Assembly (NCBI GenBank): GCA_016780525.1
Contig: JADHLR010000043.1
Location: 1 to 11,303, forward strand
From: Candidatus Puniceispirillum sp.
Lineage (GTDB): Bacteria; Pseudomonadota; Alphaproteobacteria; Puniceispirillales; Puniceispirillaceae
Length of the DNA stretch: 11,303 bases
Direction: 5' to 3'
Shown: piece by piece, positions 6,924 through 11,303 of the stretch
Layout of the letters: every line of letters starts with the position of its first letter
How positions within the stretch are numbered: the stretch's first letter is position 1
Made by a program: the position numbers and the translations under genes
The notes under the pieces: generated by a model
Database searches by the model: none
The model's input: only the letters and a program-made list of their open reading frames with translations
What the model was told of the DNA's origin: nothing

Positions 6924-7609
6924 TGTTGCGGCTGGCGATCCTGATTTCGGGCCGGGGCAGCAATATGATCAAGCTTGCCGAGGCGATTGATCAGTCACAT
7001 CTGAATGCACAGATTGCGGTCGTCATCAGCAACCAGCATTGCGCCGGCATTACCCATGCGGCCGCGTTAGGTCTGCCCACAAAAATCATCGAAAAGCAGA
7101 ATTTTGCGACGCGGCATGCGCATGATGCGGCGATCGAACAGGCGATCAACGCGGCCGCGGCAGATTTTGTGTTTCTGGCTGGATATATGGCGATTCTGGG
7201 GGCTGAATTTACCACTGTACTTGCCGGTCGATTGATCAATATTCACCCGTCATTATTGCCTGAATTCAAAGGTCTGGACACGCATCAGCGTGCCATTGAC
7301 GCACACGCCACACGGCATGGCGCGACTGTCCATCTGGTCACCGCAGCGCTTGATGACGGGCCGATTATTCTGCAGGCAGAGCTGTCCGTATCACCGCATG
7401 ATAATGCCGACAAACTGGCCGCCCGGGTGTTACAGCTTGAACACCAGCTATATCCGTTTGTTCTGAAAAGCCTGTGTGATGGCCAACTCACCCTTGCCGC
7501 AGACAAGGTGACATGGCGCCGGCAAGAACTGCCCACACAGACCGTGCCGCCATCCGCCGCCGCCGCTTTTGCCGAGGCGGTGCGTTGGCCAGATGCAGCA
7601 AAGCCCTGA
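6923..7609 (+). CDS. purN: phosphoribosylglycinamide formyltransferase
   Basis: PurN transfers a formyl group from 10-formyltetrahydrofolate to GAR in the third step of purine synthesis. The 228-residue protein starts MLRLAILISGRGSNM, the glycine-rich phosphate-binding loop of the family. The catalytic region is FLAGYMAIL, then GRLINIHPSLLPEFKGLDTH, which contains the catalytic Asn and His (NIHPSLLP), and later LDDGPIILQ with the catalytic Asp. The start codon shares one base with the purM stop, so purM-purN is an operon. The C-terminal tail (TVPPSAAAAFAEAVRWPDAAKP) extends slightly beyond the E. coli enzyme and is Ala-rich. No terminator is seen directly after the stop. Confidence 0.96.
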   Translation: MLRLAILISGRGSNMIKLAEAIDQSHLNAQIAVVISNQHCAGITHAAALGLPTKIIEKQNFATRHAHDAAIEQAINAAAADFVFLAGYMAILGAEFTTVLAGRLINIHPSLLPEFKGLDTHQRAIDAHATRHGATVHLVTAALDDGPIILQAELSVSPHDNADKLAARVLQLEHQLYPFVLKSLCDGQLTLAADKVTWRRQELPTQTVPPSAAAAFAEAVRWPDAAKP

Positions 7610-7656
7610 CCGGCAGCCAAACAGCCGCATGCCGCTTTGTCGCGACGATTTGTCTG

Positions 7657-7687
7657 TTGATTTGTGGCGTCATTTCAGTCATATAAA
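7657..7687 (+). promoter_or_regulatory. weak candidate promoter for the small membrane protein
   Basis: TTGATT (7657-7662) and TATAAA (7682-7687) are separated by 19 bp, longer than ideal. A start near 7694 would leave a leader of about 60 nt. Readthrough from purM-purN is the alternative. Confidence 0.25.
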
Positions 7688-7738
7688 AATCAGCGGGATA
7701 TGCTGGCCGGCAAACCGGGCGGCGACGTATCAGACTAT

Positions 7739-7747
7739 GGAGGGGAG
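7739..7747 (+). promoter_or_regulatory. strong ribosome binding site fixing the small gene's start
   Basis: GGAGGGGAG lies nine bases before the ATG at 7757, while an upstream in-frame start near 7664 has no Shine-Dalgarno sequence. This sets the product at 43 residues. Confidence 0.7.
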
Positions 7748-7756
7748 CCACGCATT

Positions 7757-7888
7757 ATGGATACGAATTCATTTGATAAACAGAGCAAACAGCATCTGAA
7801 AATTTATGAAAATGTCATGTTTGCAGCCAAAATCTGTATCGTGGCAATCATTGTCACATTGGTTATCATGGCGGCCACACTGGTCTAG
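7757..7888 (+). CDS. 43-residue single-pass membrane protein, probable aa3-type cytochrome c oxidase subunit IV
   Basis: The predicted peptide is a short hydrophilic N-terminus (MDTNSFDKQSKQHLKIYENV) followed by one transmembrane segment at about residues 22-43 ending ATLV. Length, topology and the HLK-(I/T)Y pattern before the membrane helix match the small aa3-type cytochrome oxidase subunit IV of alphaproteobacteria (COX4_pro_2 type), which sits beside the catalytic subunits of the terminal oxidase. Such short proteins carry little information, so this is a tentative assignment; it could be another miniprotein. A very strong ribosome binding site supports real translation. It stands apart from any oxidase operon, between purN and a terminator, and its last five codons form the first copy of a 17-bp tandem repeat. 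Confidence 0.6.
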   Translation: MDTNSFDKQSKQHLKIYENVMFAAKICIVAIIVTLVIMAATLV

Positions 7889-7921
7889 CGGCCATTTTGG
7901 TCTAGCGGCCACTTTGGTCTA
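7871..7921. repeat. 17-bp direct tandem array, three units, first unit coding
   Basis: The units are GCGGCCACACTGGTCTA (7871-7887), GCGGCCATTTTGGTCTA (7888-7904) and GCGGCCACTTTGGTCTA (7905-7921), differing at two or fewer positions from each other. The first unit encodes the final Ala-Ala-Thr-Leu-Val of the small membrane protein and the first two bases of its stop; the TAG is completed by the first base of the second unit. After the last unit the next base is A, so the same junction there would read TAA. Confidence 0.95.
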
Positions 7922-7940
7922 AATGCATTTTAAAGACACA

Positions 7941-7969
7941 AAAAGGCGGGAAAATCCCCGCCTTTTTTT
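7941..7969 (+). terminator. strong intrinsic terminator, possibly bidirectional
   Basis: GGCGGG (7945-7950) pairs with CCCGCC (7957-7962) around a six-base loop. The stem is extended by AAAA/TTTT and followed by an uninterrupted T-run to 7969. It terminates the purN/small-membrane-protein side. On the minus strand the hairpin is followed by five T, so it may also stop transcripts coming from ndk. Confidence 0.92.
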
Positions 7970-7990
7970 ATACTGAATTGCCTGTCGCTA

Positions 7991-8047
7991 AGTTAACTTA
8001 AAAGTTGCCAGTTAACTTAACCGTCTGCAGTTAACCTAACAGCTGGC
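7991..8047. repeat. 19-bp direct tandem array, three units
   Basis: Three units start at 7991, 8010 and 8029 with exact 19-bp spacing. Each begins AGTTAAC(C/T)TAA and ends in a G-rich/C-rich half (GTTGCC, GTCTGC, GCTGGC). Each unit contains the palindrome GTTAAC. The array lies between the terminator and the ndk stop codon, so it falls in the 3' untranslated part of the ndk transcript. Confidence 0.92.
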
Positions 8048-8054
8048 AGACGCC

Positions 8055-8477
8055 TTATGATGTGATTTCGCAGCCGGCAAAGAAATAGCCAATTTCAATG
8101 GCCGCATTTTCCGGGCTGTCCGACCCATGCACCGAATTCGCTTCGATTGATTCAGCAAAATCCTTGCGAATAGTGCCATCGGCAGCGTCAGCCGGGTTTG
8201 TTGCCCCCATCACTTCACGATTAGCCGCGACAGCGTTTTCACCTTCAAGCACCTGCAGCACAACCGGGCCGGATGTCATAAAGGCCACCAGATCATTATA
8301 AAATGGACGTTCGGCATGCACGGCATAAAAGGCTTTTGCCTCGGTTTCGGTCAGTTGCTTGCGCTTTTGTCCGACAATGCGCAAACCAGCGGCTTCGAGC
8401 CGGGCATTGATTTGGCCGGTCAGGTTGCGGCGTGTTGCATCGGGTTTGATAATTGAGAAGGTTCTTTCGATAGCCAT
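8055..8477 (-). CDS. ndk: nucleoside diphosphate kinase
   Basis: Ndk exchanges the terminal phosphate between nucleoside triphosphates and diphosphates through a phosphohistidine. The 140-residue protein begins MAIERTFSIIKPDA, containing the conserved Lys11. It carries the active-site segment NSVHGSDSPENA with H117, and ends in EIGYFFAGCEI, all characteristic of the family. The frame is open for 20 more codons upstream, but the ATG at 8477 is chosen because it gives the standard N-terminus and has AAGGA seven bases upstream. It is the last gene of the minus-strand set pepA-holC-ndk, 176 bp after holC, so a separate promoter in that gap is possible; none was obvious by eye. Confidence 0.97.
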   Translation of the reverse strand: MAIERTFSIIKPDATRRNLTGQINARLEAAGLRIVGQKRKQLTETEAKAFYAVHAERPFYNDLVAFMTSGPVVLQVLEGENAVAANREVMGATNPADAADGTIRKDFAESIEANSVHGSDSPENAAIEIGYFFAGCEITS

Positions 8478-8653
8478 ATGAGCATCCTTTGATTTATCGG
8501 CGCGACAGAGCTTTTGCCGGCCGAGATTAAAAGCCAAATTTGTGAGGCCTTCTTACGGCAAGCCGCCCACCATAGACAAGCCCTAATATGGTCAGGGCCC
8601 CGAAAATATTACACCGATGATGTGGGCTTTATGATCTTCATCGCAGCCGGCTG
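8478..8653. other. 176-bp gap between holC and ndk
   Basis: No credible gene is seen. The gap contains the ndk ribosome binding site (AAGGA on the minus strand), a perfect 10-bp palindrome CAGCCGGCTG at 8644-8653 just past the holC stop, and a short GCCCT/AGGGC stem around 8581-8599. None has a T-tract, and no convincing promoter boxes for ndk were found. Unlike the next longest gaps it has no tandem array. Confidence 0.5.
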
Positions 8654-9106
8654 TCAGGCTTTTTTCTCCCAGCCGCCACCGGCTGTCTGTGCGAAATAGG
8701 CGAGTTCGGTTTGCGGCCGCGTTTTCCATTGCAGCCATTGCGCCCGGGCCTGTTGCAATTGCGCATCTGATTTACCATCAAATACAACAAATGCCCGGGC
8801 AAAACCCTGCCAGTTTTCCGGCACCGCACCATGCAACAACATCACAAAATCGGCGGCAATCGGATTGCTTGCCATATCACTGCATACCCATACAGCCGCC
8901 AGCTCAGCGCCATCCGCACTGTCCAGCCCATGCGGCAGCCAGGAATCAGCATCATGGCTCCACAACGCATCGTCAATTGTGCTCGCCGCCGGATTCGGGC
9001 AATAGATCAGCATTTTCTTGCCGGTGCCACGTGCCTTTTGAACAAGCATTAATACCGCGTCATTCACACTGGCTTCGCCAAGCTGGTAAAACCCGATATG
9101 CAGCAT
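8654..9106 (-). CDS. holC: DNA polymerase III chi subunit
   Basis: Chi links the polymerase III clamp loader to single-strand binding protein. The 150-residue length agrees with E. coli HolC (147). The opening with FYQLG, the central LIYCPN and LWSHDADSWLPHG, and the late PENWQGFARAFVVFDG follow the HolC pattern: nuclease-like core, W-x5-F/W-LPHG, and a DG near the end of a beta strand. It starts 12 bp after the pepA stop on the same strand, the usual pepA-holC pairing in proteobacteria, and is almost certainly co-transcribed with pepA. A G-rich stretch (GGCGGG) precedes the ATG. Confidence 0.9.
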   Translation of the reverse strand: MLHIGFYQLGEASVNDAVLMLVQKARGTGKKMLIYCPNPAASTIDDALWSHDADSWLPHGLDSADGAELAAVWVCSDMASNPIAADFVMLLHGAVPENWQGFARAFVVFDGKSDAQLQQARAQWLQWKTRPQTELAYFAQTAGGGWEKKA

Positions 9107-9118
9107 TACACCCGCCGC

Positions 9119-10612
9119 TTAGCCGGCATCATCGTCACCATCGGATGTAGCGCTGTCACAACTGACCTCTTGCCAGTCATCAACCAGTTGATTTAACAGA
9201 CGCACACCATATCCGGTGCCCCCTTTTGGCACGGTTGGCGTGGCTTTGTCAGACCAGGCCTTGCCGGCGATGTCCAGATGCGCCCATGGCGTGTCATTCA
9301 CAAAATTTTCCAAAAAACATGCCGCCGTAATCGCGCCACCATACGGCCCGCCAATATTCTTTAAATCGGCGATATGTGATTTCAGCATCTTATGATAGGC
9401 CGCGCCCAAAGGCATATGCCAAACCGGTTCGCCGGTAACCGCACCAGCGGCGCGCAATTGCGCGGCAAGGCCACTGCTGTTGGTAAACATACCGCCAAAT
9501 TCCTTGCCAAGTGAAACGATAATGGCACCGGTCAAGGTCGCCAGATTCACCATCATCCGTGGCTTGAACCTTGTCTCGGTATAATGCAACGCATCAGCCA
9601 ACACCAACCGCCCTTCAGCATCTGTGTTAATCACCTCAATGGTTTTGCCTGACATGGATGTCACAACGTCACCCGGGCGTTGGGCATTGCCGTCCGGCAT
9701 ATTTTCAACAAGACCGATCACCCCAACGACATTTTTCCCGATTTTGCGCCCGGCGATGGCTGCCATAGCGCCGGTTACGGCAGCCGCACCGCCCATGTCC
9801 CATTTCATATCTTCCATACCTTTTGGCGGCTTTAGGGAAATGCCACCGGTATCAAATGTCACGCCTTTGCCAACAAGTGCCAAGGGCGCCTCATCACCGC
9901 CACCGCGCCAGTTCATCACCACCAGACGCGACTCGCGGCGGCTGCCCTGCCCGACACCGAGCAACGCCCCCATGCCCAGCTTTTGCATCGCCGCTTCATC
10001 CAGAATTTCGACCTCAAGGCCGAGATCTGCCAGCGCGCTGCACCGTGTTGCAAATGATTCCGGGAATAATTTATTGGCCGGCTCGAAGACCAGATCACGG
10101 GCGACAAACACACCATTGGCCAGCGCCCGTCGATCAGCCATTAGCGGGCTGTCAGCCTGCAGGCCGCTGGCAGTGACAAACAGCTGTACCTGGGCGTCTG
10201 CTGATTTATTGTCGGTGAAATACCGGTCAAAATGATACGATGCCAGCTCCGCACCAAAACAGATATCGGCAAGCAGTTGATCATCCAGCTTGTGATCTAT
10301 CAGCCAGCCACGTTTTGCGCCGGTTTCAGCCAAGGCAGAAAACAGCTTACCGCCAAGCTTTTCCGCCGCCGCGCCAGCGCGCAGCTCTGCCCCCGTGCCA
10401 ATCAGCAGATAACTCGTCTGATTGTGATAGACCAGCATGGTCTTGCCAACGGCGCCGGTAAATTGAAATGCCGCCATCGCATCAATCAAATGCGCAGCTA
10501 ACGCCTGATCAAGATCTGGGATTATCTGGCAGTCTTTGCCAATCAGACAAATCGTTATTGCGTCGCCTTTTGGGGCGTCTGCGGTAAATGTTAACTGTAA
10601 TTTTGTTGGCAT
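9119..10612 (-). CDS. pepA: leucyl aminopeptidase (M17 family)
   Basis: This cytoplasmic two-metal aminopeptidase removes N-terminal residues from peptides; in E. coli PepA also binds DNA in site-specific recombination and carAB regulation. The 497 residues match the family length. All metal ligands and catalytic residues are visible: K249 and D254 in VGKGVTFDTGG, K261, D272 in KWDMGGAAAV, and D331, E333 and R335 in the signature NTDAEGRL (329-336). Their spacing is the same as in the E. coli enzyme. The C-terminus ends in an acidic tail (DGDDDAG). The gene is divergent from lptF and followed after 12 bp by holC. Its leader carries a 10-bp repeat array, and a good sigma70-like promoter lies at 10701-10729. 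Confidence 0.97.
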   Translation of the reverse strand: MPTKLQLTFTADAPKGDAITICLIGKDCQIIPDLDQALAAHLIDAMAAFQFTGAVGKTMLVYHNQTSYLLIGTGAELRAGAAAEKLGGKLFSALAETGAKRGWLIDHKLDDQLLADICFGAELASYHFDRYFTDNKSADAQVQLFVTASGLQADSPLMADRRALANGVFVARDLVFEPANKLFPESFATRCSALADLGLEVEILDEAAMQKLGMGALLGVGQGSRRESRLVVMNWRGGGDEAPLALVGKGVTFDTGGISLKPPKGMEDMKWDMGGAAAVTGAMAAIAGRKIGKNVVGVIGLVENMPDGNAQRPGDVVTSMSGKTIEVINTDAEGRLVLADALHYTETRFKPRMMVNLATLTGAIIVSLGKEFGGMFTNSSGLAAQLRAAGAVTGEPVWHMPLGAAYHKMLKSHIADLKNIGGPYGGAITAACFLENFVNDTPWAHLDIAGKAWSDKATPTVPKGGTGYGVRLLNQLVDDWQEVSCDSATSDGDDDAG

Positions 10613-10620
10613 ATCACTCT

Positions 10621-10670
10621 CTCATATCTGACTTTATCTGGCTATATCTGGCTGTATCTGACTTTGTCTG
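10621..10670. repeat. 10-bp direct tandem array, five units, in the pepA leader
   Basis: Five consecutive 10-bp units, each ending TATCTG or TGTCTG, run from 10621: CTCATATCTG, ACTTTATCTG, GCTATATCTG, GCTGTATCTG and ACTTTGTCTG. On the pepA-coding strand the consensus is CAGATAnAG(T/C). The array ends eight bases before the pepA start codon and would be transcribed as part of the 5' untranslated region if the promoter at 10701-10729 is used. Confidence 0.93.
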
Positions 10671-10700
10671 ACGCTAAAATTTTTCGTAACCGAGCGGCTA

Positions 10701-10729
10701 GTTAAAAAGACTGCGCACGCGGCTGTCAA
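10701..10729 (-). promoter_or_regulatory. candidate sigma70 promoter for pepA-holC
   Basis: On the minus strand a perfect TTGACA (10729-10724) is followed after 17 bp by TTTAAC (10706-10701), four of six matches to TATAAT. Transcription would begin near 10694, leaving a leader of about 80 nt that includes the 10-bp repeat array. Confidence 0.5.
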
Positions 10730-10764
10730 TCCATCCGGCAATCCATACGGGCAATCCATACGGG
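10727..10764. repeat. 12-13-bp direct tandem array, three units
   Basis: CAATCCATCCGG (10727-10738) is followed by two identical copies of CAATCCATACGGG (10739-10751 and 10752-10764). A degenerate fourth piece, CATCACATATGG, may continue it. The array begins inside the candidate pepA -35 box and lies upstream of lptF. Confidence 0.88.
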
Positions 10765-10835
10765 CATCACATATGGTTTTGCCATTACAGACAAGAATGT
10801 GGTATCTACGCTATGATCAATCAACAAGGATAGTA

Positions 10836-11303
10836 ATGCAGTTTAATCTGTATATTTTCAACCAGCTATTTCGCACCTGCATGGCGTTAATTACCGTGCT
10901 GATCAGTATCATATGGTTATTTCAAAGCATTCGCCTATTGGAGTTTGTGGTCGATAAAGGTGCGTCGGTTGGCGAATTCTTTTTGATGTCGGTATCGGCG
11001 ATGCCGCTATGGTTGATGATTACCGTGCCGATTTCAGGTTTTATCGCAGTTAATTGGGTGTTTAACCGCAGTTTATCAGACCGCGAACTGACCGTGATGC
11101 AGGCTGTTGGTCTCAGCCCGTTTCAACTTGCCAAAGCACCGATTGCGCTTGGTTTACTGTTAACCGCATTTTTGACGGTCAATTCTGTCTATATCCTGCC
11201 GCACTCGTTCCAGACCTATAAAAACATGCAATTCAAATTGCGTCACACCATCCCCGCAGTGTTGTTGCGCGAGGGGGTCTTTATCGAAATTGTCGACGAT
11301 CTG
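10836..11303 (+). CDS. lptF: LPS export permease LptF, 3'-truncated by window
   Basis: The 156 visible residues (MQFNLYIFNQLFR onward) are the N-terminal half of a YjgP/YjgQ-family permease, the inner-membrane part of the LptBFG ABC exporter that extracts lipopolysaccharide. There is a first transmembrane segment at about 15-33, then FQSIRLLEFVVDKG, further segments at about 52-75 and 98-120, and the cytoplasmic coupling motif LSDRELTVMQAVGLSP between them, which is typical of LptF/LptG. AAGGA five bases before the ATG at 10836 supports this start. Divergence from pepA is the usual position of lptF, with lptG expected next; lptG cannot be excluded from sequence alone. The reading frame stays open to the window edge. 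Confidence 0.9.
   Translation, partial: MQFNLYIFNQLFRTCMALITVLISIIWLFQSIRLLEFVVDKGASVGEFFLMSVSAMPLWLMITVPISGFIAVNWVFNRSLSDRELTVMQAVGLSPFQLAKAPIALGLLLTAFLTVNSVYILPHSFQTYKNMQFKLRHTIPAVLLREGVFIEIVDDL

Noticed and set aside
7664..7756. Longer 74-residue version of the small membrane protein
   Set aside because: The upstream start lacks a ribosome binding site and would read through the GGAGGGGAG that fits the ATG at 7757.
8478..8537. Longer ndk reading frame with 20 extra N-terminal residues
   Set aside because: The ATG at 8477 gives the standard Ndk N-terminus and has a good ribosome binding site; the extension has neither.
8644..8653. Palindrome CAGCCGGCTG after holC as a terminator
   Set aside because: There is no T-tract on the minus strand after it, and a 10-bp palindrome has no loop to form a terminator hairpin.
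9624..10235. Long plus-strand open frame (203 codons) opposite pepA
   Set aside because: It is antisense to a fully convincing pepA, rich in Ser/Pro/Arg as shadow frames are, with no recognisable motif or ribosome binding site.
1..11303. CRISPR array, insertion sequence, toxin-antitoxin or defence island
   Set aside because: The tandem repeats have no spacers of CRISPR type, there are no transposase-like frames or terminal inverted repeats, and every substantial gene is accounted for by core functions.

Overview
The window reads as an ordinary chromosomal segment of an alphaproteobacterium with intermediate base composition. The gene content and order (purM-purN divergent from a DUF2066 gene and hdaA, rnd close by, an EipB/DUF1849 protein, a probable aa3-type cytochrome oxidase subunit IV miniprotein, pepA-holC-ndk divergent from lptF) suggest a marine lineage of the SAR116/Rhodospirillales kind. 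That placement is inferred from gene content only.

Layout. Bases 1-808 (+) hold the 3' part of a ROK-family gene that resembles fructokinase but has lost its catalytic residues. It converges on eipB (856-1662, -). rnd (RNase D, +) diverges from eipB and converges on a minus-strand series: the DUF2066 gene, hdaA and a short-chain dehydrogenase, read from 5737 down to 3015. purM and purN (+, overlapping by one base) diverge from the DUF2066 gene and are followed by a 43-residue single-pass membrane protein. A strong intrinsic terminator at 7941-7969 separates this from the minus-strand cluster pepA-holC-ndk (10612 down to 8055). lptF (+) starts at 10836, diverges from pepA and runs off the right edge.

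Functions are mostly housekeeping: purine synthesis and nucleotide balance (purM, purN, ndk), replication (hdaA, holC), RNA processing (rnd), envelope biogenesis (eipB, lptF) and proteolysis (pepA). No mobile element, CRISPR array, rRNA, tRNA or defence system was seen, and no gap reaches 300 bp.

The most unusual signal lies outside the genes. Three of the four longest gaps, plus the short ROK/eipB gap, contain five unrelated short direct tandem arrays: 13 bp x about 3.5, 17 bp x3, 19 bp x3, 10 bp x5 and 12-13 bp x3. Two of them run into the 3' end and stop codon of a gene. The second notable item is the ROK pseudokinase.
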